Positions 9,481 to 17,823 of a stretch of DNA of 64,000 bases are shown one piece after another. Source of the DNA: an uncultured Pelagibacteraceae bacterium (lineage in GTDB: Bacteria; Pseudomonadota; Alphaproteobacteria; Pelagibacterales; AG-422-B15); the NCBI GenBank assembly GCA_902524285.1, contig CABZCR010000005.1:19988-83987 (forward strand), in the 5' to 3' direction. Under the pieces are notes generated by a model. That model was not told where the DNA came from and searched no databases. It saw only the letters and a list, made by a program, of their open reading frames with translations. Both the position numbers and the translations under genes were made by a program. Within the stretch, counting starts at the first letter, position 1, and each line of letters opens with the position of its first letter.

Positions 9481-9891
9481 TTATTTTGGTGTTTTCATGG
9501 CAACTCCGTTTAAAGGTCCAAACGTCTCAGCATCTGCCTTGATCCAATTTTCATAATCCTTAAAAGCAGTCGATGTTAATTTTAAACTTTTTATACGCTT
9601 ATCTTTTGGAAGGGCAGTTTTTTTAATAAACCCTTTTTGTATTCCAGCCTCAATAATGGATTGTATTGAAGATTTAGAGCCTGTTTTAGGTGAAATAGAC
9701 TGGCATAAATGCTGAAAAGAAGTTGTATAATTGGGATCAAAAGTTGCCAATGCAATTATTGTCATCACATTCCAATGTAAAGGAGATTGGAAAATAAAGT
9801 TTGTAAGAGGTAAATTAAGTTCATATTCTTCGTAAAATCTTAGAGCAGACTCTATTGTTTTAACAATTTCTTGATGATACTTGCTATTCAT
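9481..9891 (-). CDS. MarR-like winged-helix transcriptional regulator
   Basis: 136 residues. The middle (about residues 60-110) reads as a winged helix: SPKTGSKSSIQSIIEAGIQKGFIKK as the recognition region followed by a basic wing LPKDKRIKSLKLT, the arrangement of MarR proteins. N-terminal and C-terminal helices would dimerise. It lies downstream of a nitronate monooxygenase gene on the same strand, separated by 76 bp that contain an inverted repeat at 9927-9945. Effector and targets are unknown. Confidence 0.65.
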   Translation of the reverse strand: MNSKYHQEIVKTIESALRFYEEYELNLPLTNFIFQSPLHWNVMTIIALATFDPNYTTSFQHLCQSISPKTGSKSSIQSIIEAGIQKGFIKKTALPKDKRIKSLKLTSTAFKDYENWIKADAETFGPLNGVAMKTPK

Positions 9892-9926
9892 TGATAAGGA
9901 ATACTATTAGACTCCCATAATAAATA

Positions 9927-9945
9927 ATTACCTATGTTTGGTAAT
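9927..9945. promoter_or_regulatory. Inverted repeat upstream of the MarR-like gene
   Basis: Six-base arms ATTACC and GGTAAT separated by 7 nt, between the nitronate monooxygenase stop and the regulator start. It could be an autoregulatory operator for the MarR-like protein or a weak terminator hairpin of the upstream gene. The stem is short and AT-rich, so this is tentative. Confidence 0.3.
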
Positions 9946-9967
9946 AGTTTTTAAATATTATTTTTAT

Positions 9968-10945
9968 TTAAACAGCAATTTTAGAGAGTCTTGATGCGAT
10001 AATTTCTTCAGCTTCAGCAACAACTCTATCAATTAATTCTTTACAAGTTGGTATATCATGAATAAGTCCAGCTACCATACCACAACTCCATGCGCCTGCA
10101 TCCATTGCACCTTCTTGCATAATTTTTGGGTAAACACCTGCTACCTCTCCAAAGATATCTTGTATTTGGATCTCATCTCCTAAAGATTTTTCTTTTTCGA
10201 GTATTTTTGTAACTGCATCATTTTTTAATACTCTTTCTGTATTTCTTAATGGTCGCATAATTAGTTCGGTATCGAGTTCGCTTGCATTGACTAGGGCCTC
10301 TTTTACATTTTGATGCACAGGAGCCTCTTTTGTTGCAATAAAGCGTGTCCCCATGTTTACACCCTCAGCACCCATGGCTAGAGCAGCTACAAGTTGTTGG
10401 CCGTTACCCATGCCACCAGAAGCAATAAAAGGAATTTTTAATTCTTCAAAAGCACGAGGTAAAAGTATCATATTTGGAATATCGTCTTCACCAGGATGAC
10501 CACCACATTCAAAACCGTCAACACTCGCCGCGTCGCATCCAATTTTTTCTGCTTTTAGAGCGTGTCTAACAGACGTACACTTATGTATTACTTTTATTCC
10601 AGCATCCTTAAGAAGTGGCATAAATTTTTCAGGGCTTCTTCCGGCAGTCTCTACAATTTTAACACCACCTTTTACAATTGACTCTATATAGCCAGGATAA
10701 TCTGGGTTTGCAAAACCTGGAAGGAAAGTCAAATTAACACCAATTGGCTTGTCAGTCATATCTTTGCAACGAGCTATTTCGTTTGAAAGATCTTTTGGAC
10801 TGGCTTGAGTAAGTCCGGTTATGATTCCTAAGCCTCCTGCATTAGAAACTGCAGCAGCCATTTCAGCAAAGCCAACGTAATGCATACCGCCTTGTACAAT
10901 TGGATGGTCAATTTCGAACATTTCTGTAATTTTTGTTTTAATCAT
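9968..10945 (-). CDS. Nitronate monooxygenase (2-nitropropane dioxygenase family)
   Basis: 325-residue FMN enzyme of the NMO/NPD family, which oxidises alkyl nitronates to carbonyl compounds. The N-terminal EIDHPIVQGGMHYVG block, FIASGGMGNGQQLVAALAMGAEGVNMGTRF near residues 173-203, and the EKIGCDAASVDGFECGGHPGED segment match the family's FMN-phosphate and active-site regions (the GGHPG motif). Related proteins also act as enoyl reductases, so the native substrate is open. It is transcribed divergently from the small membrane protein at 11041. Confidence 0.88.
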   Translation of the reverse strand: MIKTKITEMFEIDHPIVQGGMHYVGFAEMAAAVSNAGGLGIITGLTQASPKDLSNEIARCKDMTDKPIGVNLTFLPGFANPDYPGYIESIVKGGVKIVETAGRSPEKFMPLLKDAGIKVIHKCTSVRHALKAEKIGCDAASVDGFECGGHPGEDDIPNMILLPRAFEELKIPFIASGGMGNGQQLVAALAMGAEGVNMGTRFIATKEAPVHQNVKEALVNASELDTELIMRPLRNTERVLKNDAVTKILEKEKSLGDEIQIQDIFGEVAGVYPKIMQEGAMDAGAWSCGMVAGLIHDIPTCKELIDRVVAEAEEIIASRLSKIAV

Positions 10946-11040
10946 TGTTTTTCCCAGATTTATAAATAATTTGGATATTAGACTTTATCGAGCTTTTTAA
11001 ATCAAGCAGATTTTTCAGCTATTTATTTGAAAGGATTATT

Positions 11041-11256
11041 ATGATTAATCGACTTAAGTGGGCTAGTACTTTTTTTATCTTGGTTGGTATTTTGCTGACT
11101 AATTTAAATATTTATCCCTTAAATATATTTGTTCATGGAACGGGTGCAATTGGATGGACAATGGTAGGATATATGATGGCAGATCGCGCCATATTAACAA
11201 ATTTTGGACTTCAAATTCCCTTGTTTATAATTGGTAATATATATCTTTTGGTATAA
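11041..11256 (+). CDS. Small two-helix membrane protein
   Basis: 71 residues with two or three hydrophobic segments (about 8-25, 27-47 and 52-71), an SD-like AAAGGA 8 nt before the ATG, and a short 9-bp gap to the DUF2237 gene. No catalytic motif is visible. The clear start signal and operon position support a real gene; function is not recognised. Confidence 0.6.
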   Translation: MINRLKWASTFFILVGILLTNLNIYPLNIFVHGTGAIGWTMVGYMMADRAILTNFGLQIPLFIIGNIYLLV

Positions 11257-11265
11257 GTAATTTGA

Positions 11266-11649
11266 ATGTCTGAAAAAGAGATAGTAATTAATATATTCGG
11301 TGATGAGATTGAAGCTTGCTGCTATGACCCAATGACTGGTTATTTTAGAGATGGTTTCTGTAACACTGACGAACACGATTATGGAAGTCACGTGGTTTGC
11401 GCAGTAATGACAGATGATTTTCTTGAATTTAGTAAATCTAAAGGAAATGATCTCTCAACGCCAAGACCAGAATTTAATTTTCCTGGATTAAAAGAAGGTG
11501 ATCGCTGGTGCCTTTGCGCTTTGAGATGGAAAGAGGCATATGACGCAGGTGTAGCACCAAAAGTACACCTTGAAAGTTGTCATTTAAATTCTTTAAACTT
11601 TGTTACAAAAGAGCAATTAGAAGAGCACGCGGTAAATAGATTAAACTAA
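11266..11649 (+). CDS. DUF2237 family protein
   Basis: 127 residues covering essentially the whole DUF2237 domain. Diagnostic blocks are CCYDPMTGYFRDGFC near the N-terminus, a D-G-H-VC segment, PRPEFNFPGLKEGDRWCLCALRW and the C-terminal HLESCHLNSL. Several conserved cysteines and histidines suggest metal binding, but no activity is established for the family. It lies between a small membrane protein and a sugar dehydrogenase on the same strand. Confidence 0.85.
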   Translation: MSEKEIVINIFGDEIEACCYDPMTGYFRDGFCNTDEHDYGSHVVCAVMTDDFLEFSKSKGNDLSTPRPEFNFPGLKEGDRWCLCALRWKEAYDAGVAPKVHLESCHLNSLNFVTKEQLEEHAVNRLN

Positions 11650-11654
11650 TAACA

Positions 11655-12725
11655 ATGAAATTTTTTACCTCAATAATCTTTTTTTTACTCACCTTTAATT
11701 TAAATGCATCAGAATACAAATTAGAAAAAGTAATCTCTGGCCTTAATAAGCCATGGGGCATGAGTTTTATCAACGATAATGAATTATTTCTTACACAAAA
11801 ATCAGGTGAAATTTTAAAAATTAATTTAATAACAAAAGAAGTAAAAAATTATCCTCATAATTTAAAAGTTGTTCAACCGCACTGGCAAGCTGGAATGCTC
11901 GATGTAATTTATGAAGATGGTGAGATTTTTGTAAGTTATACAGAAGACAGAGGAGATGATAAAACCAGCACGTCAATAGCTCGAGGTTTTATTGAAAACG
12001 ATAGTTTCAGCAAATTAGAAAATATTTTCCAATCAGGTTCTTCATGGAACAACATTCACTGGGGATCAAGGCTAATGTTTAAAGATGGTTTATTGTATGC
12101 AAGTATTGGTGAGCGCGGTTATGGAAGTGTTGCACAAAATCCAACAAGTTACTTTGGAAAAATGATACGAATTAATAAAGATGGGTCAGCACCTAAGGAT
12201 AATCCATATTCAATGAACGAAGACTGGTTACCTGAGATCTATCAAATAGGACTTAGAAATCCTCAAGGCATAATGCTCTATCCAAATGATAGTGAAATAT
12301 ATATTACAAATCACGGGCCTAGAGGTGGTGATTTTTTTGGTAAAGTAGAGGCAGGAACTAACTACGGTTGGGCGGATGTTGCATGGGGTGGAATTGATTA
12401 TGATGGCTCAATTATTGGTGACGGAAGTGCATGGAAAGAAGGACTTTTAAAACCAATTTATACATGGGTCCCATCAATTGCGGTCAGTGACATGACGTTT
12501 TATGGAGGAGACTTGTTTCCTGAATTAAAAAATAAAATTTTGGTGACCAGTTTAAAAGCACAAAGATTAATTTCACTCGAATTTGACGGTAAAAAAGCAA
12601 GAAATGAAACTACGTTATTTGAGAAAGTTGGTCGAGTACGCGATGTAGAAACAAATAGTGCTGGTGAAATTTATGTTATTATTGATAACGAAGATAGTGG
12701 AATTTGGAAGTTAGTAAATAAATAA
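11655..12725 (+). CDS. PQQ-dependent aldose sugar dehydrogenase-like protein
   Basis: 356 residues with a cleavable signal peptide (to about residue 18, LNAS-EYK) followed by a six-bladed GSDH-type beta-propeller. Recognisable family elements are PWGMSFINDNELFLTQKSGEI, NNIHWGSRLMF with GERGYG, the R-containing QIGLRNPQGIMLYP and NHGPRGGDFF, and VPSIAVSDMTFYGG. Homologues oxidise aldose sugars in the periplasm with PQQ; PQQ synthesis genes are not in this window. The gene ends with a one-base overlap with the next gene. Confidence 0.85.
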   Translation: MKFFTSIIFFLLTFNLNASEYKLEKVISGLNKPWGMSFINDNELFLTQKSGEILKINLITKEVKNYPHNLKVVQPHWQAGMLDVIYEDGEIFVSYTEDRGDDKTSTSIARGFIENDSFSKLENIFQSGSSWNNIHWGSRLMFKDGLLYASIGERGYGSVAQNPTSYFGKMIRINKDGSAPKDNPYSMNEDWLPEIYQIGLRNPQGIMLYPNDSEIYITNHGPRGGDFFGKVEAGTNYGWADVAWGGIDYDGSIIGDGSAWKEGLLKPIYTWVPSIAVSDMTFYGGDLFPELKNKILVTSLKAQRLISLEFDGKKARNETTLFEKVGRVRDVETNSAGEIYVIIDNEDSGIWKLVNK

Positions 12726-13261
12726 TGTTTTATATTTACTTAACAATAAAAATAATAGCCTATTACTCACTTCCTTATTATTTATTTCATCAAAGAAAAT
12801 CGCACAACAAACTATTAAGCTTTCAATCTTTTTTTCTTATATTTTGGCTTCTTTATTTAGCATATTTATCTTATTTGCCTTTTATAGACTACTACTACAC
12901 AAACGAACTAAATGTTCAGTTTATTATACCTAATTATGCGTCATACATTTTGGTAGTCATGTTTGCTCCAGTGCCTACGTTATTTTATTTATTTTTTATA
13001 CCATTAGTATCTAAATTTAGAATTTTAAGCATAGGTGTTGGGATTTTATATCTATTAGTCAGCTCGATTATAATTTTTGGAATTGAGACATTTAACTATC
13101 AAAAAAGAGTCCCATTAGAGAAAATATGTTACAATTTTCATAGTGATACAGATGAAAAACTTTCATGCTGTCTTAAAGCAGGTTATATTTGGCAGGAAGG
13201 GTTTAGTTATTTTGAAGATGTACCTACGGGCTGTAAAAAGTATATGAATTGGAACGATTAA
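12725..13261 (+). CDS. Membrane protein of unknown function
   Basis: 178 residues with about four transmembrane segments in the first 130 residues and a C-terminal soluble tail carrying several cysteines (a CYNF segment and SCCLKAGYIWQEG). The start overlaps the dehydrogenase stop by one base, and the next gene starts 1 bp after its stop, so it is part of a tight operon with a DoxX protein. I do not recognise the family. Confidence 0.65.
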   Translation: MFYIYLTIKIIAYYSLPYYLFHQRKSHNKLLSFQSFFLIFWLLYLAYLSYLPFIDYYYTNELNVQFIIPNYASYILVVMFAPVPTLFYLFFIPLVSKFRILSIGVGILYLLVSSIIIFGIETFNYQKRVPLEKICYNFHSDTDEKLSCCLKAGYIWQEGFSYFEDVPTGCKKYMNWND

Positions 13262-13262
13262 T

Positions 13263-13655
13263 ATGAGTAATGTTAATTTACTTTTAGGAAGAATAATAAT
13301 TGGAATTTATTTTTTAGTTTTTGGAGCAATATTCAAATTATTTAATTATGAATTTACTCTTAATTATATGTTTGATCATCAAGTGCCGTATACAGAAATA
13401 TCTTTAATAATAACAATAATTTTACAAAGTGTATGTTCAATTTCAATTTTAGTAGGCTATTATTCAAAATTATCTGCCTTTGTATTAGCGCTTCTGACAA
13501 TACTAATAAATTATTATATGCATGATTTTTGGAATATGAGTGAAGGTTTGGAGCAGAGGCATGAACTTCAAAATTTTGTTAAAAATACAGGAATAATCGC
13601 GGGTTTATTAATTTTATCAGCTGTTCACCCAGGCAAATACAAATTAGCACATTAG
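13263..13655 (+). CDS. DoxX family membrane protein
   Basis: 130 residues, four predicted transmembrane helices. The opening LLLGRIIIGIYFLVFGAIFKL and the later MHDFWNM segment after a helix pair match DoxX/DoxD-type proteins of about 130 residues. DoxX proteins are linked to redox functions in some bacteria, but the role here is unclear. Sits within the sugar-dehydrogenase operon. Confidence 0.78.
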   Translation: MSNVNLLLGRIIIGIYFLVFGAIFKLFNYEFTLNYMFDHQVPYTEISLIITIILQSVCSISILVGYYSKLSAFVLALLTILINYYMHDFWNMSEGLEQRHELQNFVKNTGIIAGLLILSAVHPGKYKLAH

Positions 13656-14432
13656 ATGTACAAATATTTCCTACAAGGACTCAGAATAGGTGTCATTTCT
13701 AATTTATTTCTACTTTGGGCCTCTTTAACAATAGCAAACATTAGCAATGACTTATTCCTTGTTGTTCCTGCTATAATTTTAATATCAGTTTCTGCATTTA
13801 GATGTTTGTTTCCTGTAAATTATGCTTCTAAATCAGTGATTATTGACACAGTTCTTTCTTCAGTATTTGTGACACGATTTTTAGTAACCATCGTTGAGGT
13901 GACATATATCTATATGTTTAGTTATGTGCTCAGGGTTATTAATTCTGATCAATATATGCTTGTTGATTTAATTTCTTGGTTAATGGTTATCCAAGTAATT
14001 ATTTCACAGTTTTTTTGTTGGGGTGCAATACTTTTAAAATACGAACGTTTTTACTTTTATGAAGAGTTTGGATGGTTTGTAATTTTTTTAATTAATACGA
14101 TTTTAAGCATAGCCATGCTTAGCTTAGATCTATCAAATGCTCATCATTCACTTATTATTATTAACATAGTTTTTGGAGCTTTATATCTACCATGGCAAGT
14201 GCTGCATTTAAAATCTATAACAAAAAGAATAAATGATAATCCTGAAATTAAGGCTCAAGAATTCAAAGTGGATTTATCAAAAGTTAAAGTGGAATTAAAA
14301 AGCTCAATTAATGATCGAAAATTATCTTTTGAGAGTAACGATTGGGGCGGAGTAGTCGGGATGATGTGGATGTATGGGTATTGGATATTATTTATTCCAA
14401 TATGGATTTTCTATATTATTTTAATTATTTAA
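13656..14432 (+). CDS. Polytopic membrane protein of unknown function
   Basis: 258 residues with seven to eight hydrophobic segments, a soluble basic loop near residues 185-220, and a hydrophobic C-terminus. It begins on the base after the DoxX stop. The last gene of this operon: immediately afterwards the first 142-bp repeat begins. No family is recognised. Confidence 0.62.
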   Translation: MYKYFLQGLRIGVISNLFLLWASLTIANISNDLFLVVPAIILISVSAFRCLFPVNYASKSVIIDTVLSSVFVTRFLVTIVEVTYIYMFSYVLRVINSDQYMLVDLISWLMVIQVIISQFFCWGAILLKYERFYFYEEFGWFVIFLINTILSIAMLSLDLSNAHHSLIIINIVFGALYLPWQVLHLKSITKRINDNPEIKAQEFKVDLSKVKVELKSSINDRKLSFESNDWGGVVGMMWMYGYWILFIPIWIFYIILII

Positions 14433-14434
14433 CT

Positions 14435-14576
14435 ATTCCCCCATATACGCCTAACTCATACATTAGGATACGACATCAAACAGAGGTATAGCAATAAAAT
14501 TATCTATACTTGCATACATACACGTACTGCCTTGTACAGGGTCGTGCAGTAGAGTACGTACACGAAGTAGGCCCGA
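14435..14576. repeat. 142-bp dispersed repeat, copy A (degenerate)
   Basis: Ungapped alignment by eye with copy B at 16014-16155 gives about 20 mismatches in 142 positions. The best blocks are a 28-bp perfect match (within 14541-14568) and a 20-bp perfect match (near 14496-14515). Read on the minus strand the copy resembles the tail of a protein ending AYMGE-stop, but has two further in-frame stops before it, so it would be a decayed copy. It starts 3 bp after the stop of the membrane protein gene. Confidence 0.75.
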
Positions 14577-14624
14577 CCAATGTTCTTTCGCAACACAAAA
14601 TAATTTAATTAATCTCACAAAGTA

Positions 14625-15887
14625 TTAATCATGTGAAAAAGTGCCATCAGGATAAATTTTCTGAGCTTTGTAAAGTATTCTATGATCTTGGCTTAAAGAC
14701 TCTTTTGCACCAATATCTAAAACAACTTCTCCATTTGAGTTTATTTCAAGTAAATGACTTCCAGTAACAACCATAAAATTACCATTTTTCAATTTATCAA
14801 CGTCCCTTATTGTTCCGTATGCCTTACTCTTAGGGGCTCGCCATTGCCAAACGATTTTATCTGTCTCAGGATTAAACTCAATAGCTCTATCGGGATTCCT
14901 TAAACCAACTACTATATTGCCATTTTGAAGTTGTTGAGGCTCGTGAGGATTGCATCCTCTTATCTCTCCAGAGGTCAAAAGAGCTCTTTTTTTCTTGTTA
15001 CAATTAAAAATATATTTTTTTATTATCTCAGCCTCTCTATTAATCCAAATAATTTCTTGAAAATCACGCATGGAGATTAAAAAAGTATCATCTGCAAGCG
15101 CAGTCACACCATTATTGTGTATCCAAGTTTTACCTGAACCAGTAGTTTTTGAATCCGACGCATATGCATCTGCAAATGGAGCAATGTTATGAGTCTTCAT
15201 GCCATCCCAACTCCACACAACGTTTTTATTGTTATCAACTTCGATGATTTTTTTACTTCCTTTAGGACCCCATGCGTAATTTATAAGGACATTTTCGTTC
15301 GATAACTTATCAACATCATGACTTACTTTAGTTTTGTAAGACCAAATTACTTTGCCTTCTCTATCTATCTCATAAACCCCTTTTTCAGCGGCGATTAAAA
15401 TTGTGTTTTTATTTGTGAATTTAGCATCATCTAATCTTCCAAATGAGCTATCCCCATTGTATTGCCAAACGATTTCAGCATTATTAGTAATTTCCACTAC
15501 TCGACCGTGTGAATTTTTTTGAGGGACAACTAGTAAAAATGTTCCTTCCTGAATTTTATTAGCTTCATATACTAATAATTGCAGATCTTTACCAAAAGGG
15601 GAGGTTTTAAAAATCTGAGGATCTTGTTCACTGCTAGCAACATTATTTCCATTTTTCTTCCATATTTTTTTACATGATTGAATAACCTCTTTTGCTTTTT
15701 TTCTTAATGGTTTTTCGTCTGGTCGACCGTTTTCTAAGAATTTGATTTCACTTTCTTCTAAACCATTACTTTTAAAGCATTTCAGAACTTCTTCATTTGG
15801 ATTAGAAAAAATATCCCATTTGCTAGCCTGACTAGGACCAGAATAGAGAATAAAAATAATTGTGATTATTAATTTACAAAATTTCAT
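14625..15887 (-). CDS. Secreted arylsulfotransferase (ASST)-like beta-propeller protein
   Basis: 420 residues with a signal peptide ending about residue 21 (SQAS-KWD). From about residue 100 it shows propeller blades of the ASST/PQQ-like type: repeated GRVVEI-NAEIVWQY, GVYEIDREGKVIWSY, KKIIEVDNNKNVVWSW, RAIEFNPETDKIVWQW and HLLEINSNGEVVLD. HNNGV and CNPHEPQQLQNGN contain histidines at places where ASST proteins carry catalytic ones, but sulfotransferase activity is only an inference. N-terminal 100 residues are a separate charged helical region. It sits alone between the two repeat copies. Confidence 0.68.
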   Translation of the reverse strand: MKFCKLIITIIFILYSGPSQASKWDIFSNPNEEVLKCFKSNGLEESEIKFLENGRPDEKPLRKKAKEVIQSCKKIWKKNGNNVASSEQDPQIFKTSPFGKDLQLLVYEANKIQEGTFLLVVPQKNSHGRVVEITNNAEIVWQYNGDSSFGRLDDAKFTNKNTILIAAEKGVYEIDREGKVIWSYKTKVSHDVDKLSNENVLINYAWGPKGSKKIIEVDNNKNVVWSWDGMKTHNIAPFADAYASDSKTTGSGKTWIHNNGVTALADDTFLISMRDFQEIIWINREAEIIKKYIFNCNKKKRALLTSGEIRGCNPHEPQQLQNGNIVVGLRNPDRAIEFNPETDKIVWQWRAPKSKAYGTIRDVDKLKNGNFMVVTGSHLLEINSNGEVVLDIGAKESLSQDHRILYKAQKIYPDGTFSHD

Positions 15888-16013
15888 ATAAATAACTTTA
15901 TTTATAAATTGTTAAGAATTTATTGCATTTTAGTATCATAAAACTATTTGTAAAAAAAAATTTAACAAAGTGGGAGTTAAAAGTTGCAGCTAATTCGTTG
16001 AATAGAAGAATTT

Positions 16014-16155
16014 ACTCCCCCATATACGCCTGAGTCATACGTTGCTGTACAACGTCGAACTTAGGTTTAGCAACAAAATTATCTATACTTGCATTCATAC
16101 ACGTACAGCCTTGTTAAGGGTCGTGCAGTAGAGTACGTACACGAACTAGGCCCGA
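16014..16155. repeat. 142-bp dispersed repeat, copy B with livG-tail similarity
   Basis: Homologous to copy A (about 86 percent by eye). On the minus strand it contains an open stretch ending QAYMGE-stop at 16012-16014, the same last six residues and same stop position as the genuine livG at 18692. Similarity to livG continues past the stop: 18 of 20 bases match between 15967-15986 and 18647-18666. A 15-bp segment (16143-16157) recurs exactly at 18585-18599. No start codon or full gene is present in the repeat. Confidence 0.75.
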
Positions 16156-16176
16156 ATATTACCTTTCTACGTATGA

Positions 16177-16563
16177 TTATTTACAGATACCTCTATCAAC
16201 TATTTGGCTTTCTGCACCAAGTTCCTTTAACATAATTGATACTTCGTACTCTTTTGATTTATTATCAATTTTCATAAAGAAATAAGATAATTTCTCCTCA
16301 ATTGACAAAGCCCAAAAGTCTCCGACCTTGGGACCGTGATATTCTAAATAGTTAACTTTCTCACCATCAATACTTGAATTGTGGTCACTGACTCCAAGTA
16401 ACGCCCTGTAAGAACCTTCCTCTATGGGAATATAAGCTGGATCTAAAATCACAAGGTATTTTGAATCACTATCATCAGAAATACAAAATAATTCCTTTTC
16501 AAAACTTGCATTAGCTACAGTCGTAAAACCTAATATGATTAATATGGAGAGTAGGTGTTTCAT
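16177..16563 (-). CDS. Small secreted protein, paralogous signal peptide
   Basis: 128 residues starting at the ATG whose product begins MKHLLSILIILG; an upstream in-frame ATG at 16587 would add eight residues before the signal peptide and is not preferred. Cleavage is expected after ANA near residue 20. The mature part is small and acidic, with two cysteines (C near 26 and the second near the C-terminus, GICK). It is last of a three-gene minus-strand unit. Its first 13 codons are nearly identical to those of the upstream gene although the mature parts differ. Function unknown. Confidence 0.6.
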   Translation of the reverse strand: MKHLLSILIILGFTTVANASFEKELFCISDDSDSKYLVILDPAYIPIEEGSYRALLGVSDHNSSIDGEKVNYLEYHGPKVGDFWALSIEEKLSYFFMKIDNKSKEYEVSIMLKELGAESQIVDRGICK

Positions 16564-16567
16564 TCTT

Positions 16568-17152
16568 CTATAAGCCAGTTTCGTCAACTAGACATCCATT
16601 GTCATACTTTTTTGATCTATAAGATATTCGAATAGACTGGATATCTTCTTTATTATCGTAATCTAAACTACCACTTAAAAAAATATTATATTTTTCATAA
16701 TCAATACTAAGAGATCTAATTAAATGTTCATCTACATATTCGTCACTTTTAATATTTCCTAGGTCACCATATTTTTCAATTAGCTTAGAAGCCAGATTAT
16801 TATAAACTTCATTTAAATTTATTAATATTTCTGCAGACTCTTCCCCATTGGTGCTACTCGCTGAAACACTTTCAATTCTTCCATCATTACAGGCAGTTGT
16901 AATCGAATACTGGATAAAATGTTTGTTTGGTTCAGGCGGGCTTACTTCAAACACCATTCGATTCATTTTATCGGGATATTCGTCTTCTAACTTACTAAAT
17001 CCAAATTTATTTCCATCTTCATCTTGATAGTGGTAAATTAGATCATTTAATGTAATGCCAAATGGCGTTAAAATAATATTTGCTTTAGGCGCATCCGAGA
17101 TTGCAGCTGTCATCAGACCTAACAAGATTAATATGGAGAGTAGGTGTTTCAT
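16568..17152 (-). CDS. Small secreted protein of unknown function
   Basis: 194 residues with signal peptide MKHLLSILILLGLMTAA and cleavage near residue 19. The mature domain has mixed alpha/beta composition with two cysteines (TTACNDG and NGCLVDE). Its ATG overlaps the stop of the upstream coiled-coil membrane protein in an ATGA junction, so translational coupling is likely. No family is recognised. The nearly identical first codons and upstream bases of the next gene indicate a partial duplication. Confidence 0.6.
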   Translation of the reverse strand: MKHLLSILILLGLMTAAISDAPKANIILTPFGITLNDLIYHYQDEDGNKFGFSKLEDEYPDKMNRMVFEVSPPEPNKHFIQYSITTACNDGRIESVSASSTNGEESAEILINLNEVYNNLASKLIEKYGDLGNIKSDEYVDEHLIRSLSIDYEKYNIFLSGSLDYDNKEDIQSIRISYRSKKYDNGCLVDETGL

Positions 17153-17415
17153 TCTTTTTCATACTTACGTTTAATGACTTCAATATCTGATTTAATGGCG
17201 TCTAAATCGTTTTTTATATCAACAACATCTTCGCCGCTAATACTTTTAGATATCTCTTCCAATCGATCTGATTGATACATCATCATTGCCGTATGTCGAT
17301 CATCAGCGGTAATGATTGCGGCTCTCGTAGTAAGCAAGAACCATATAACCACAACCATAAAAATAATTATGATCAATTCAAAATAGTTGGAAATAAAGTC
17401 CATAATAAATTCCAT
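17149..17415 (-). CDS. Small membrane protein with C-terminal coiled coil
   Basis: 88 residues: one strongly hydrophobic helix at about 12-30, then a charged, heptad-like region from about residue 45 to the end (SDRLEEISKS, DIKNDLDAIKSDIEVIKRKY). First gene of the minus-strand arm of the divergent cassette. The layout (one helix plus coiled coil) is mirrored by the 79-residue protein at 17816 in the opposite arm. A second in-frame ATG at 17403 is a possible start. Function unknown. Confidence 0.6.
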   Translation of the reverse strand: MEFIMDFISNYFELIIIIFMVVVIWFLLTTRAAIITADDRHTAMMMYQSDRLEEISKSISGEDVVDIKNDLDAIKSDIEVIKRKYEKE

Positions 17416-17428
17416 TTCAAAATCTTAC

Positions 17429-17533
17429 AGCACATAGTTTAAAAGGCAATTTCGTTTACAACCCCCCTATATATACAGTTAACCCCCGTATTTTAGATTG
17501 ATGGGTTAGGTTGTTCAAAACCCCCTATGTGCT
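17429..17533. promoter_or_regulatory. Divergent control region with inverted and direct repeats
   Basis: The gap between the two divergent small-gene arms contains a perfect 9-bp inverted repeat (AGCACATAG at 17429-17437 and CTATGTGCT at 17525-17533) placed symmetrically near the two starts. Three C-tract direct repeats (AACCCCC followed by a TAT-like end) lie at 17460-17470, 17481-17491 and 17519-17528. Such C-tracts stand out in this AT-rich background. They may be operators for shared control of both arms. No regulator gene is seen in the cassette. Confidence 0.5.
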
Positions 17534-17544
17534 AATATTTCAAT

Positions 17545-17823
17545 ATGAAGAATGTAAAGTGGGAAAATACCAAGACAGTTATAGCATTAGTAATCTTTGT
17601 ATTGATAATCATTGCAATTGGTCTTTCTCTTTACCCTGATACAAACGAAGGTAGAAATGACCTTCAACAAATAGGTACTGCCATTGCTGAATACTCGATA
17701 GGTGATGTTATAAAGTTGGTATGGAATTTTCCAATGAGTATCATCCTCCTAACTTTTTTGGCTTGGTATTTACTTTGGCCTAGGGGTTTATTTAGATTTA
17801 AGAAGGAGAGTAAAAATGACTGA
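17545..17823 (+). CDS. Small two-helix membrane protein
   Basis: 92 residues with hydrophobic helices at about 12-30 and 58-78, the second ending in a WYLLWPRGLFRFKK basic stop-transfer. First gene of the plus-strand arm, starting 12 bp after the right inverted-repeat arm. It overlaps the next gene by 8 bp. Not recognised. Confidence 0.6.
   Translation: MKNVKWENTKTVIALVIFVLIIIAIGLSLYPDTNEGRNDLQQIGTAIAEYSIGDVIKLVWNFPMSIILLTFLAWYLLWPRGLFRFKKESKND

Noticed and set aside
14435-16155. Repeats A and B as CRISPR, integron attC sites or an insertion sequence
   Set aside because: Only two full copies of 142 bp spaced 1.4 kb apart, no integrase or transposase, and no terminal inverted repeats were seen.
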